64,000 nucleotides of DNA from Shinella zoogloeoides (GCF_003574625.1 NZ_QNUJ01000003.1:1-64000), one strand, 5' to 3'. Positions 1-9,563 are shown, numbered from the stretch's first letter. The notes: generated by a model from the letters alone, not told the origin. Program-made: numbers and translations.

Positions 1-501
1 GGCGGCACCTCGGCGACCATCGGGCGCTATATCCGCTACCGCAACCTCGCCACGCGGCTCTGCGTGACGGATGTCGAGAACTCGGTGTTCTACGACGCCT
101 GGAAGAGCGGCGACATGGAAACGACCTGCACGACGCCGTCGCGCATCGAGGGGGTCGGCCGGCCGCGCGTCGAGCCGTCCTTCATCCCGACGGTCATCGA
201 CCATATGATCAAGGTGCCGGACGCGGCCTCCATCGCCGCCGCGCATGTGCTGTCCGACCGGCTGTTCCGCCGCGTCGGCGCCTCGACGGGCACGAACTTC
301 TTCGGCCTCATCTCGATTGCCGACAGCATGATGAAGGAAGGCCGCGAGGGTTCGCTCGTCACGCTGATCTGCGACAGCGGCGACCGCTATTCCGGGACGT
401 ATTTCAACGCGGACTGGCTGGCGCAGAACGGTATCGACATCGCCCCGTGGTGCAGGGCCATCGAGACGTTCCTCGATACCGGGGTCCTCCAAGCGCCCTG
501 A
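1..501 (+). CDS. PLP-dependent cysteine synthase-family protein (3' part only)
   Basis: The reading frame is open from the first base, so the 5' end lies outside the window; about 166 C-terminal residues are visible. The fragment begins with a glycine-rich GGTSATIGRY loop, which in fold-type II PLP enzymes (cysteine synthase, cystathionine beta-synthase) holds the cofactor phosphate. It later shows GASTGTNFFGL and CDSGDRYSGTYFN, which match the C-terminal halves of this family. The catalytic lysine would be upstream and cannot be checked. The likely role is O-acetylserine sulfhydrylase- or cysteine-desulfhydrase-like chemistry; the exact substrate cannot be told from the fragment. A hairpin terminator follows at 529-559. 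Confidence 0.8.
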   Translation, partial: GGTSATIGRYIRYRNLATRLCVTDVENSVFYDAWKSGDMETTCTTPSRIEGVGRPRVEPSFIPTVIDHMIKVPDAASIAAAHVLSDRLFRRVGASTGTNFFGLISIADSMMKEGREGSLVTLICDSGDRYSGTYFNADWLAQNGIDIAPWCRAIETFLDTGVLQAP

Positions 502-528
502 GGCGGGCGACCCATTCCAGACAATCCG

Positions 529-559
529 AAGCGGCTGCCCGGTTTCCGGGCGGCCGTTT
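529..559 (+). terminator. Intrinsic terminator after the cysteine synthase-like gene
   Basis: An 11-bp GC-rich stem with one G-T wobble (532-542 with 546-556) and a 3-nt loop, extendable by A-T pairs to 529-559. It begins 28 nt after the stop codon and is followed by a short T run. The rest of 502-730 shows no gene. Confidence 0.6.
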
Positions 560-730
560 CGCATTCATGCCGAATGTCGAAGAAGAGCGGCGTTGCACGG
601 CGGATTAAACGACATCCTGCATAAATCGATGACGAACATTCGCTTAAAGTTCGCGCCGGGCTGTGGTCCGATCCTCGTGCTGAAACACAGCTTTCCAACC
701 AGAAGCAAAAGCTCGCCAAGGGGATCACGA

Positions 731-1705
731 ATGCGCACGCTCATCGCAAGCACGATGCTGGTATTTTCATGTCTGACGGCGTCGATGGCGTCGGCCGAGA
801 CCAAGCCGCTCAATGTCGGCATGACGACCTGGGTGGGCTATGGCCTGCTCCACCTTGCGGACCAGAAGGGGTTCTTCAAGGAGAATGGCGTCGACGTCTC
901 GCTGCTGACTGTTCAGGACAAGCCTTCGACGGCGGCGGCCATCGCCACCGGCCGCCTCGACGGCTGGGCGACGACGGTCGATACGTTCATCTTCTACAAT
1001 GCGGACAAGCTCGGCATCAAACAGGTGCTGGCGGTCGATTTCTCGAAGGGCGGGGAGGGCATCGTCGCGGCCGGCGACGTGAAGACCGTCGCGGACCTCA
1101 AGGGGCGCAAGCTCGGCGCGGAGGAGGGGTCCAGCACCTATTTCTTCATGCTCAACATGCTGGCCGACAACGGCATGACGACGAAGGACGTCAACCTCCA
1201 GTCCATGCGCGCGGGGGATGCCGGCGCGGCCTTCGCGGCCGGCCGGCTGGATGCCGCCGCCACCTGGGATCCGTGGCTGTCGAAGGCCAAGGAACGAGGC
1301 GGCCATATTCTCGCCAGCACGGCCGACAAGCCGGGCCTGATCGTCGATACCGTGGCCTTCCGTTCGGATGTGATCAAGGAGCGGCCGGACGACATCAAGA
1401 ACTTCATCAAGGCTTATTTCGAAGCCTACGACTACTGGAAGTCGTCTCCCGACGAGGCGAATGCCGTGATGGCGAAGGCGCTCGGCATCGGTGCCGATGA
1501 ATTCAACGCCTCGCTGGCCGGGCTCGAATTCGTCTCCCGGGAGAAGAACCGGGATTATATCGGTTCTGCGGCCAAGGCGGGGCAGGTGGTCGACGTCACC
1601 GAACGCGGCATCGCCTTCTACAAGCAGGCCGGCCTCCTGAAGGACGATTTCGCCGCAAGCGGCGTCGTCGACGTCGGCCCGCTCGACGCGGCGCTCGGGC
1701 AGTGA
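731..1705 (+). CDS. ABC transporter substrate-binding protein, NitT/TauT/SsuA type
   Basis: A 324-residue periplasmic binding protein. Residues 1-22 form a Sec signal peptide (basic MR start, hydrophobic core, cleavage after ASMASA). The mature part begins with the LNVGMTTWVGYG strand and has the LADQKGFF and ATGRLDGWATT signatures of the nitrate/taurine/sulfonate binding family (NMT1/THI5-like fold). I chose ATG 731 because AAGGGGA lies about 7 nt upstream and it gives a proper signal peptide; the open frame extends upstream to 593. The permease and ATPase follow directly, so this is the first gene of a three-gene operon. The ligand is unknown; aliphatic sulfonates, taurine, nitrate or a pyrimidine precursor are all possible for the family. 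Confidence 0.85.
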   Translation: MRTLIASTMLVFSCLTASMASAETKPLNVGMTTWVGYGLLHLADQKGFFKENGVDVSLLTVQDKPSTAAAIATGRLDGWATTVDTFIFYNADKLGIKQVLAVDFSKGGEGIVAAGDVKTVADLKGRKLGAEEGSSTYFFMLNMLADNGMTTKDVNLQSMRAGDAGAAFAAGRLDAAATWDPWLSKAKERGGHILASTADKPGLIVDTVAFRSDVIKERPDDIKNFIKAYFEAYDYWKSSPDEANAVMAKALGIGADEFNASLAGLEFVSREKNRDYIGSAAKAGQVVDVTERGIAFYKQAGLLKDDFAASGVVDVGPLDAALGQ

Positions 1706-1716
1706 GGCGCAAGAGC

Positions 1717-2583
1717 ATGAACGCGCTCAACGACACCGCACCGGCGGCCGGGCTCGCAGCAGCCCGGACCGCCGCCGCCCGGCCGAAGCGGCAGAGATAT
1801 TTCGCCATCCGCAAGCCGCTTGCGGCCCGGACGACGACAAGCCTCTCCGTCGCCTTCTTTCTCCTGATCCTGGCGGTCTGGGCGCTCATATCCGGCACGG
1901 GATGGGTGAGCGATTTCTTCCTGCCGCAGCCGATGCAGGTCCTTGCGACCGCATGGGCGATGTATGTCCACAACGGCTTCCTGTGGGACATCGCCGTCAG
2001 CATATACCGCGTGCTCGTCGGCTTTTGCCTGGCCGCCGCCATCGCGGTTCCGCTCGGCCTGCTGATGGGCTCGGTGCAGTTCTTCCGCTCGCTGCTGGAG
2101 CCGTGCCTGGCGTTCACGCGCTACATGCCCGCCACGGCCTTCATTCCGCTCCTCGTGCTCTGGCTTGGGATCGACGACACGCAGAAGTTCTCGGTAATCT
2201 TCGTCGGCACCTTCTTCACCCTGTGCCTGATGGTCATGGTCAGCACGCTGTCGGTTCCCATCGCGCTCATCGAGGCGGCGATCATGCTCGGCGCGAGGCC
2301 CGGCCAGCTCATCTTCAAGGTGATCCTGCCGGCCGCCAAGCCATCGATCTTCAACGATCTCAGGATCGTGCTCGGCTGGGCCTGGACCTATATCGTGATC
2401 GCGGAAATCGTCGCGGCCTCCAGCGGCGTCGGCTATGTCATCCTCAATGCCTCCCGCTTCATGGATACCGCCACGATCTTCGTCGGCATCCTGTCGATCG
2501 GCTGCATCGGCCTGATCAGCGACCTGCTGTTCAATCTGGGCGCCCGCTATCTCTTCCCCTATCTCCAGCGCGCAAGAAGCTGA
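1717..2583 (+). CDS. ABC transporter permease, SsuC/TauC type
   Basis: Inner-membrane permease of 288 residues with about six transmembrane segments. The cytoplasmic EAA loop is clear (IEAAIMLGARPGQLIFKVILP, residues about 184-204) and would dock the ATPase. Two starts are possible: GTG 1702, which overlaps the previous stop codon, and ATG 1717, which has GAGG nine bases upstream; I prefer 1717. The first 40 residues are Ala/Arg-rich and precede the first membrane helix, as in other SsuC-like proteins. It sits between the binding protein and the ATPase of the same operon. Substrate specificity is set by the binding protein, so it is not known here. Confidence 0.85.
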   Translation: MNALNDTAPAAGLAAARTAAARPKRQRYFAIRKPLAARTTTSLSVAFFLLILAVWALISGTGWVSDFFLPQPMQVLATAWAMYVHNGFLWDIAVSIYRVLVGFCLAAAIAVPLGLLMGSVQFFRSLLEPCLAFTRYMPATAFIPLLVLWLGIDDTQKFSVIFVGTFFTLCLMVMVSTLSVPIALIEAAIMLGARPGQLIFKVILPAAKPSIFNDLRIVLGWAWTYIVIAEIVAASSGVGYVILNASRFMDTATIFVGILSIGCIGLISDLLFNLGARYLFPYLQRARS

Positions 2584-2591
2584 GGTCCGAC

Positions 2592-3365
2592 ATGCCGAAT
2601 GCCATCGACATCCATCAGGTGACCAAGACCTTCGGGGAGGGCGCGACCATGGTCACCGCCCTCGAAAAGGTCTCCCTGACGATCCGGGACGGCGAATTCG
2701 TCGTCTTCCTCGGCCCTTCCGGCTGCGGCAAGTCCACGCTCCTGCGCATGATCGCCGGCCTCAGCGCGGTGAGCGAAGGGGGCATCAGCGTCGGCGGGCG
2801 GCCGGTGGAGGGACGCGATCCGTCCGTCGGCATGGTGTTCCAGTCCTATACGTCCTTTCCCTGGCTGAGCGTCGCGGAGAATATCGGCTTCGGCCTCGAT
2901 CTTGCGAAGGCGGGCAAGGCGCGGCGGGACGAGAAGGTGGCGACGATGCTCGAGAAGGTATCACTCGGCAAGTTCGCCGGGTCCTATCCCTCGCAGCTGT
3001 CGGGCGGCATGCAGCAGCGTGTCGCGATCGCAAGGGCCCTTGCGGTCGATCCGCGCATCCTCCTGATGGACGAGCCCTTCGGGGCGCTCGACGCCCTGAC
3101 GCGGGTGGAGATGCAGACGCTGCTTCTCGACCTGTGCGCCGAGGACAGGAAGACCGTGGTCTTCGTGACGCACGATATCGACGAGGCGATGCTGCTTGCC
3201 GACCGCATCGTCGTCTTCTCGCCGCATCCGGGACGGATCGCGGAGATCATCGACGTGGATATTCCACACCCGCGCAGCATCGAGCAGACCGAGCGCGAGG
3301 ATTTCACGCATCTGCGCCATCGGTTGCGAAAATTGCTGTTTGCGATGGCGAAGCGGGCAGCTTGA
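2592..3365 (+). CDS. ABC transporter ATP-binding protein, SsuB/TauB type
   Basis: A 257-residue ABC ATPase. It shows Walker A (GPSGCGKST, residues 41-49), the Q-loop in MVFQSYTSFPW, the signature LSGGMQQRVAIARAL, Walker B (ILLMDEPFGALD) and the switch histidine in VFVTHDIDEA. The ATG lies 8 nt after the permease stop, so the three genes form one unit. The protein would energise import of the ligand bound by the 731-1705 product. The operon ends here; the next gene is convergent, with a hairpin at 3494-3515 between them. Confidence 0.87.
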   Translation: MPNAIDIHQVTKTFGEGATMVTALEKVSLTIRDGEFVVFLGPSGCGKSTLLRMIAGLSAVSEGGISVGGRPVEGRDPSVGMVFQSYTSFPWLSVAENIGFGLDLAKAGKARRDEKVATMLEKVSLGKFAGSYPSQLSGGMQQRVAIARALAVDPRILLMDEPFGALDALTRVEMQTLLLDLCAEDRKTVVFVTHDIDEAMLLADRIVVFSPHPGRIAEIIDVDIPHPRSIEQTEREDFTHLRHRLRKLLFAMAKRAA

Positions 3366-3493
3366 TCGTTGGTTGTCCCTGCCCTTGACCATCTTTGCCA
3401 TTCGGGCGTGATCCACCCGCATTTTCAAACGAGTGATGTATCACCCGAGCGCCGGGCTTCGGCGGGTCACGCTCAAATAGGCAAGAGGGGCAA

Positions 3494-3515
3494 GCGGGCG
3501 ATACCCTTCGCCCGC
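3494..3515. terminator. Hairpin between convergent operons
   Basis: A perfect 8-bp stem (3494-3501 with 3508-3515) and 6-nt loop in the 199-bp gap between the ATPase stop (3365) and the convergent aldehyde dehydrogenase stop (3565). There is no strong T run on either side, so it may act only weakly or serve both directions. Confidence 0.4.
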
Positions 3516-3564
3516 AGCCTTCAAGATAGGTGATCGCAATCGATTCACTGATTACGGACGGGCG

Positions 3565-4995
3565 CTAGCCGCTGATCGCCTTGACCTCCAGGAAGTCCTC
3601 CAGCCCCCATTTGCCGCCTTCCCGGCCATTGCCGGACTGCTTGAAGCCGCCGAAGGGGCTTCCGGCGGGGCGGCTCCGGCCGTTGATCTGCACCATGCCG
3701 GCGCGGATGCGGCGGGCGACACGCCGGGCCTTTTCCGGGTCGCCCGTCTGGACGTAGCCGGACAGGCCATAGGGCGTGTCGTTGGCGATGCCGATGGCCT
3801 CGTCCTCGCTGTCGAAGGGGATCATGACCAGCACCGGCCCGAAGATCTCCTCCTGGGCGATCGTCATCCCGTTATGGACGTCGGCGAAGACCGTCGGACG
3901 GACGAAATAGCCGCGCTCCAGCCCTTCCGGCCGGCCGAGCCCGCCGGCCACGAGCCTCGCACCCTCGGCGATGCCGGCTTCGATCAGCGTCTGCACCTTG
4001 TGGAACTGCGCCTCGGAGACGAGCGGGCCGATATGGCTGCCGTCCTTCGCGGGATCGTCGACGGCATAGCCTTCGGCGATCCCGGCCGCGAGCCTCACCG
4101 CCTCGTCATAGACCGGGCGCTCCACGAGCATGCGCGTCGGCGCGTTGCAGGACTGGCCGGTGTTCTGGAAGCAATGGGCAAGGCCGCGGCCGATGGCGTC
4201 CTTAAGGTCGGCATCGGCGAAGACGAGGTTGGGGGACTTGCCGCCGAGCTCCAGCGAGACCCGCTTGATGTTGGCCGCCGCCGCCCGCGACACGGCCGTG
4301 CCGGCGCGCGTCGACCCGGTGAACGACATCATGTCCACGCCGGGATGGGCGGAAAGCGCCTCGCCGACGACATGGCCCTCGCCATTCACGAGGTTGAAGA
4401 CGCCGGCCGGCAGCCCCGCCTCGTCGACGATCTGCGCGAACAGCATGGCCGACATCGGGGCGATCTCGGACGGCTTCAGGATGACGGTGCAGCCGGCGGC
4501 AATCGCCGGGATCACCTTCAGGGCGATCTGGTTCATCGGCCAGTTCCATGGCGTGATCAACCCGCAGACGCCGATGGGCTCGTAGACGATCCTTTCCTGC
4601 GGGTTCGCCTCGTCGAGCGGATGCTCGAAGGCGAAGGACCGCAGCGTCCTGACGAACGCCTCCATATGGAAGAGGCCTGCCGCGGCCTGCGCATCGCGCG
4701 CCAGCCGGATCGGAGCGCCCATCTCCTTCGAGATGGTCTCGGCCATTTCCTCGCTGCGCGCCCGGTAGATCGAGACGATCCTCTCGATCGCGGAAAGGCG
4801 TTCCTCCCGCGTCGTGCGGCTCCAGGTCTCGAAGGCCCTGCGGGCCGCCGCGACCGCCTTGTCGATATCGGCGGCGGAGCCGGCCGAGATCGTGGCATAG
4901 GCTTCCTCCGTCGCGGGGTTGATCACCGGCAGCGGCCTTGCCGCCTCGGGCGCCACCCATTTGCCGTCGATGTAGAAATCCGTCCTGTCGATCAT
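3565..4995 (-). CDS. NAD(P)-dependent aldehyde dehydrogenase
   Basis: A 476-residue member of the aldehyde dehydrogenase superfamily, oxidising an aldehyde to the acid in the cytoplasm. The general-base glutamate is in LELGGKSP and the catalytic cysteine is C283 in GQSCNAP; the WNWPMNQ segment marks the cofactor entrance. I chose ATG 4995 (MIDRTDFYIDGKW) because it matches the normal family N-terminus; the 33 residues upstream belong to an open extension. It is the last gene of a six-gene minus-strand operon, 22 nt after the ornithine-cyclodeaminase-like gene, so it probably oxidises an aldehyde formed by the demethylase or aminotransferase of that operon. The real substrate is not determined. 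Confidence 0.85.
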   Translation of the reverse strand: MIDRTDFYIDGKWVAPEAARPLPVINPATEEAYATISAGSAADIDKAVAAARRAFETWSRTTREERLSAIERIVSIYRARSEEMAETISKEMGAPIRLARDAQAAAGLFHMEAFVRTLRSFAFEHPLDEANPQERIVYEPIGVCGLITPWNWPMNQIALKVIPAIAAGCTVILKPSEIAPMSAMLFAQIVDEAGLPAGVFNLVNGEGHVVGEALSAHPGVDMMSFTGSTRAGTAVSRAAAANIKRVSLELGGKSPNLVFADADLKDAIGRGLAHCFQNTGQSCNAPTRMLVERPVYDEAVRLAAGIAEGYAVDDPAKDGSHIGPLVSEAQFHKVQTLIEAGIAEGARLVAGGLGRPEGLERGYFVRPTVFADVHNGMTIAQEEIFGPVLVMIPFDSEDEAIGIANDTPYGLSGYVQTGDPEKARRVARRIRAGMVQINGRSRPAGSPFGGFKQSGNGREGGKWGLEDFLEVKAISG

Positions 4996-5017
4996 GGCCT
5001 GCGTCCTTCGTGTGGCA

Positions 5018-5977
5018 TCAATATTCGGGTTCCGACCGCACCCTACGCAGGAGTTCCTGCGCGGTGAAGAGGTCGAGATGGGCACCGCCCGCATTCTTGA
5101 ACAGCGTGATCTCGCCGGCGGACCGCCTCCCCTCGTGCGAGCCGCGGCACAGGTCGAACAGGTCCGCCCGGATGCTCGCCCAGGTCATCAGGCCCTTTTC
5201 GACCGGCTGGAGGAAGTCGCCGCAATCGCGGCAGAGATCGCGCGTATCGGCAAAGAGCGTGGCGCGGCGAATGACGTCGTCGTCGGATTCGCGCATGTCG
5301 GGCCGCCAGCCGCCGATGAGGTCGACATGGCATCCCTCCTTCAGGAGCGCGCCCTTGACGAGCGGCGTCGTCGCCATGGTGGCGCTCGAGACGATGTCGG
5401 CCAGCGGGAGGACGGCATCGGGATCATCCACGGCCTCTATCTGCACGCCGTCCATGCGCATGCCGGCCGCGACCTGCCGGGCCTTGTCGGCGGTGCGGTT
5501 CCAGATCCAGACGTGCCGGATCGCCGGGCGCACGCTGACAATGGCTTCGACGACATGGGGAACGAGCGCGCCCGCGCCGAAGACGAGGAGCGTGGCGGCG
5601 TCCGGCCTTGCGAGGAGGTCCACACCGAGGGCGGAATCGGCGGCGGTCTTGCGCAGCGTCAGCGCGGTTCCGTCGGCGACCAGGGCCGGCGCGCCGGTCA
5701 CGCCGTCGAAGGCGACATAGAGGCCCTGGTTGGCGGGATGCGGCGGCGTCGCCTGCGGATTGCCGGGGAAGATGCTGACGAGCTTGGCCCCCAGCATTTC
5801 CCCGCGGCTCCAGGCCGGCAGCATGATGAGCCCGCGGCCGCCGGCCGGCGCGCCGGGTTCGCCCATATAGAGCTCGCCGGCATCGGGCATGGCGCCGCCA
5901 TGGGCCTTGCGAAGCGCCGCGACGAGCGATGGATAATCGAGAAGGCGATGAACGTCGTGACCGTCGACTAGGCGCAT
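5018..5977 (-). CDS. Ornithine cyclodeaminase / mu-crystallin family protein
   Basis: A 319-residue NAD(P)-binding protein of the OCD/mu-crystallin family, whose members include ornithine cyclodeaminase, alanine dehydrogenase and delta-1-pyrroline-2-carboxylate reductase. The Rossmann glycine motif VFGAGALVPHVVEAI is in the middle of the chain, with SSATMATTPLVKG beyond it. The start overlaps the end of the upstream FAD oxidoreductase gene by 10 bp, so translation is probably coupled. Given a StcD-like demethylase two genes upstream, reduction of a cyclic imine such as pyrroline-2-carboxylate is a reasonable inference, but family membership alone does not settle the reaction. A second family member, EutC, is encoded at 48158. 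Confidence 0.8.
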   Translation of the reverse strand: MRLVDGHDVHRLLDYPSLVAALRKAHGGAMPDAGELYMGEPGAPAGGRGLIMLPAWSRGEMLGAKLVSIFPGNPQATPPHPANQGLYVAFDGVTGAPALVADGTALTLRKTAADSALGVDLLARPDAATLLVFGAGALVPHVVEAIVSVRPAIRHVWIWNRTADKARQVAAGMRMDGVQIEAVDDPDAVLPLADIVSSATMATTPLVKGALLKEGCHVDLIGGWRPDMRESDDDVIRRATLFADTRDLCRDCGDFLQPVEKGLMTWASIRADLFDLCRGSHEGRRSAGEITLFKNAGGAHLDLFTAQELLRRVRSEPEY

Positions 5978-7503
5978 GGCTCCCCCACTCCGAAATCATG
6001 CGCGACCTGCGCGCGGTAGCGCTGGACCTGCGCGCCGACCTCTGCGGGCGACCAGCCCATGACGTCGCTGACGCCCTCGGCCACCGCCTCGGCAACATCG
6101 AGCCCCATGCCCTCCGACCAGCCGATGGGAAAGCGGCGGAACATCAGGTCGTCGAGATTGACGACCTGTTCGTGCGCGGCGGAGAACCGCAGGTGATCCA
6201 GAGGGATCGCCTCTCCGCCTGTGGAGATGCCGGCGCCGGCCGCCTGCGGGAACTGCCGGGCGGCATGGGAGATCGCCCGCGCGGGGCCGCTCGGCGCCAT
6301 CCGGCCGGAGAGCGCCTTCGCGATGCTCGCACCGGCATGGCGGTGCGTCATGATGAGCCCGCCGGTATAGACGAAATAGCCGGGCGCGCCGTGTTGCGCC
6401 ATGTCGTGCAGCAGCACCGCCTCGCAGCCGTCCGGGTGGCCGGCGCGGGCCGTGCGCGGGCGCACCCCGGCCCAGCTGTAGAGCACGTCCTTGCGGCTCA
6501 GCGCGATGTCCGGGAAGACCGAGTTGAAATCGTCGAGGAGTCCCCGGATGGTTGCCTCGTCGGCCCTGAAGCCGGCGGCTTCGGGCTCATGCGGCTCGTC
6601 GCGCGGGCCGAAATAGTGGAGGTCCCGCCAGGGAATGACATAGAAGGGATCGCCGTTCGGCAATGCCGTCTCGATGGCGATGCCGCGGAATTCCGGCGGC
6701 AGGCGGACCACGACATTCGTTCCCTTGAGGCCCTGGTTGATTTTCGGCACCGGCAGGCCAGAGGCCGCGGCGATGCCATCGACCCAGGCCCCGGCGGCAT
6801 TGGCGACGGTGCGCGCCTCCAGCGTCTCGCGCGCCTGCGTGCGCCTGTCCAGAAGCTCCAGCCGCCAGCGGCCGTCCGGCTGGCGACGAACGGACGTGAC
6901 CTCGGTATAGTTGCGGGTGACGGCGCCGAGGTCGCGGGCATTCAGCACGGTATCGACGCATATGCGCTCGGGCCAGTCGAACTGGTATTCGGTGAAACGG
7001 ATGACGCCGGAAAGGTCCTGCCGGTCGCGCAGATGCGAAAGCGCCGGCATTGCCGCGATCTCCCGCGCCGACATCGGCTTGAAATCGAGCGGCACGCCGC
7101 CGGGATCGAGCGCGCGCAGCAGGGCGAAGCCGATACGGGCCTTCCAGAGCGGAATGCCCTCGCGCCTGTAGAGCGGCATGTAGAAGCCGATCGCCCTCGC
7201 CCGCGCGGGCGTTGCCCTGACGAAGCCGGAGCGGTCGCGCATCGCGCGCCGCGCCAGCTCCATATGCTCGATGGCCATGCGGGGGTTTCGCAGGAAATTC
7301 CAGATCGACCGCCCCGGCGAGAAATAGGTCAGCCCGCAATGCTGGAGCCGGCTGGAACGGCTCGACGTTCCCCCGGCGAAATCCGCGCGTTCGAGCAGGA
7401 CCGTGGAGAAGCCCGCGGCGGCGAGATGGTTCGCGGCGCTCGCCCCGGTGATGCCGCCGCCGATGACCGCGACGTCGAACGGCACGGCTTGCGGCCCGCC
7501 CAT
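5968..7503 (-). CDS. GlpD/DAO-type FAD-dependent oxidoreductase
   Basis: A 511-residue flavoprotein. The N-terminus has the dinucleotide-binding motif VAVIGGGITGASAANHLA, followed by LLERADFAGGTSSRSSRL, which closely follows the FAD-contacting segment of glycerol-3-phosphate dehydrogenase GlpD; KGTNVVV and VANAAGAWVD are further GlpD-like blocks. Despite this, the neighbours (aminotransferase, N-demethylase, OCD-like protein) suggest an amino-acid or N-methyl amine substrate rather than glycerol phosphate. ATG 7503 shares one base with the stop codon of the demethylase gene; a GTG one codon earlier is also possible. The C-terminal 100 residues resemble the helical C-domain of GlpD. Confidence 0.78.
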   Translation of the reverse strand: MGGPQAVPFDVAVIGGGITGASAANHLAAAGFSTVLLERADFAGGTSSRSSRLQHCGLTYFSPGRSIWNFLRNPRMAIEHMELARRAMRDRSGFVRATPARARAIGFYMPLYRREGIPLWKARIGFALLRALDPGGVPLDFKPMSAREIAAMPALSHLRDRQDLSGVIRFTEYQFDWPERICVDTVLNARDLGAVTRNYTEVTSVRRQPDGRWRLELLDRRTQARETLEARTVANAAGAWVDGIAAASGLPVPKINQGLKGTNVVVRLPPEFRGIAIETALPNGDPFYVIPWRDLHYFGPRDEPHEPEAAGFRADEATIRGLLDDFNSVFPDIALSRKDVLYSWAGVRPRTARAGHPDGCEAVLLHDMAQHGAPGYFVYTGGLIMTHRHAGASIAKALSGRMAPSGPARAISHAARQFPQAAGAGISTGGEAIPLDHLRFSAAHEQVVNLDDLMFRRFPIGWSEGMGLDVAEAVAEGVSDVMGWSPAEVGAQVQRYRAQVAHDFGVGEPCA

Positions 7504-9563
7504 CACAGCACCATGCAGAGACGCATCGCGTCGTAGATCGAGGCATGGACGTTCCGGCTGGCGACGGCGTCGCCGATCCGGTGCAGCTCGAAGGTGCCGG
7601 CGCCGCCCTGCCGCGGCTGCGGCGTGCCGGCGAGCAACGCTTCGAGGTCCGTCACGCCTTCGTTGACCGATTGATCCTTGAGGTCGTGGAACACCTCGTC
7701 GAGCGGCATGGTGCCCCGCTCGACGACCACCTGCGAGGCGGTCATGTCGAGAAGGTCGCCCGTCAGCTCGTGGCGGAAGGTGGCGGTCAGCGCATTGGCG
7801 CCGTTGCGGCTCACCCTGACGAGGTGATGATCCATCGTCGCGGTGATACCGCTCTCGTGGAACTGCTTGCGATAGACGGCGCGCGTCGAATATTCGACCT
7901 CCTGCGCTAGGCTGTCGTCGATGGTCACGAGATGCACGTTGCAGCCCTGTTCCTTCAGGTGCAGCGTCGTGGAAATGCCCTCGTGCCGGCCGGTGCCGTC
8001 ATAGACGATGATGTCGCCCGAGCGCTCGGTCGTCGCGCTGAGGACGTCCCAGACGGTCTGGCAATGCTCCGCGCCATCGAGCCAGTCGACATCCGGCAGG
8101 CCGCCCGTCGCGACGATGACGACGTCCGGGTTTTCGGCGAGCACGTCCTCCGCGGTCGCATAGGTGTCGCAGCGCATCTCCACGCCGAGCCGGGCGAGTT
8201 CGGCGGTCCGCCAGTCGATGATGCCGATGAGGTCGCGGCGCTGGCGGGCGCGGCAGGCAAGGAGCAGTTGCCCGCCCGGCTGGCTTCCGGCCTCGAACAG
8301 CAGGACCTCGTGGCCGCGCTCGGCCGAGACGCGCGCCGCCTCCAGCCCCGCCGGCCCGCCGCCGACGATCACTACCCGGCGCTTTCGCGCGGCGGGAGCG
8401 ATGATCTGCGGCATCGTGGTCTCCCGCCCGGAGGCGGGATTATGGATGCAGTTCACCTTCTTGTGCATGCAATAGGACGCGCCGACGCAGGGCCGTATCC
8501 GGTCCTCCTCGCCGCGCATGATCTTGTTGACGATCTGGGGATCGGCCATGTGCGCGCGGGTCATCGCCACCATGTCGAGCAGGCCGTCGCGGATCGCGTG
8601 GCGCGCGGTGGCGATATCCGTGATGCGCGCGGCGTGGAAAACCGGCAGCTTCGTATGCTGGCGGAAGGCGCCGACCCGCGACAGGAACGGCGCCAGCGGC
8701 TGGGACATGCCTGGCATGTTGTGCTCGGCGAGCGCGATGACGGTATCCATCCGGCCGAAGATGCAGTTGAAGACGTCCACCAGTCCCTCGCGCTCGAAGA
8801 TCGCCGCGATCTCCAGACAGTCCTCGAAGCTGAGGCCGTCCTCGCTGGCCTCGTCTATGACGAAGCGCATGCTGACGATCATCTCGTCGCCGAGCCGGCG
8901 CCGGATCTCCTCGTGGACCATGAGGCCGAAGCGCACGCGGTTCTCCACCGAGCCGCCGAAGCGGTCGGAGCGGAAATTGGTGCGCGGGGAAAAGAACTGG
9001 CCGATGAGGTGGCCGCCGGTCAGCGTCTCGACGCCGTCGAGGCCGCCCTCGCGGCATCGCTCGGCGGCCGCGCCATAGGCCTTGACAATCCGCTGGATGT
9101 CGTGCTCGTCCATCTCGCGCGAGAACGCCCGGTGCTGCGTTTCGCGCGAGCGGGAGGGAGCGAGCGCCGGCAGCCAGTTGAGGGTGGTGGCATCCGCCCG
9201 GCGGCCGAGATGCGAGATCTGGCACATCAGCGCGGCGCCATGTGCATGGATGCGCTGCGAGAACGCCTGGAGGTGGGGGATCACCGCGTCCGTCGCGAGG
9301 TTGAGCTGGCCGCCATTGCCCCAGCTCGAATCCACGTCCACCATCGAGGAACCGCCGAAACTGGTCAGCGCAAGTCCGCCCTTGGCCTTCTCCTCATGAT
9401 AGCGCTGGTAGCGCTCCATCGGCATTCCGCCATCGTCGAGGAAGGACGCGTGGCTGGTGCTCATGATGCGGTTGCGCAGGGTGAGCCCCTTGATGCGCAG
9501 CGGCTGGAGCAGCGGGTCCTTGCTGGCGGTAGCGGCTGCGGGCGAGGCGTGGGTTACGGCCAT
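7503..9563 (-). CDS. StcD-like NADH:flavin oxidoreductase / N-demethylase
   Basis: A 686-residue flavoprotein of the Old Yellow Enzyme / dimethylamine dehydrogenase / 2,4-dienoyl-CoA reductase group. It has an N-terminal FMN TIM barrel (residues about 15-350, with GGHLIGQFFSPRTNFRSD and FGGSVENRVRF), then a cysteine cluster CVGASYC followed by NCIHNP that would hold the 4Fe-4S cluster near residue 356, and a C-terminal FAD/NAD(P) Rossmann part (VVIVGGGPAGLEAARV). The CVGAxYC spacing is the variant I associate with rhizobial proline-betaine/N-methylproline demethylases (StcD), so oxidative N-demethylation is the best guess. ATG 9563 (MAVTHASP) is taken as the start; the longer frame upstream is low-complexity read-through. 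Confidence 0.75.
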   Translation of the reverse strand: MAVTHASPAAATASKDPLLQPLRIKGLTLRNRIMSTSHASFLDDGGMPMERYQRYHEEKAKGGLALTSFGGSSMVDVDSSWGNGGQLNLATDAVIPHLQAFSQRIHAHGAALMCQISHLGRRADATTLNWLPALAPSRSRETQHRAFSREMDEHDIQRIVKAYGAAAERCREGGLDGVETLTGGHLIGQFFSPRTNFRSDRFGGSVENRVRFGLMVHEEIRRRLGDEMIVSMRFVIDEASEDGLSFEDCLEIAAIFEREGLVDVFNCIFGRMDTVIALAEHNMPGMSQPLAPFLSRVGAFRQHTKLPVFHAARITDIATARHAIRDGLLDMVAMTRAHMADPQIVNKIMRGEEDRIRPCVGASYCMHKKVNCIHNPASGRETTMPQIIAPAARKRRVVIVGGGPAGLEAARVSAERGHEVLLFEAGSQPGGQLLLACRARQRRDLIGIIDWRTAELARLGVEMRCDTYATAEDVLAENPDVVIVATGGLPDVDWLDGAEHCQTVWDVLSATTERSGDIIVYDGTGRHEGISTTLHLKEQGCNVHLVTIDDSLAQEVEYSTRAVYRKQFHESGITATMDHHLVRVSRNGANALTATFRHELTGDLLDMTASQVVVERGTMPLDEVFHDLKDQSVNEGVTDLEALLAGTPQPRQGGAGTFELHRIGDAVASRNVHASIYDAMRLCMVL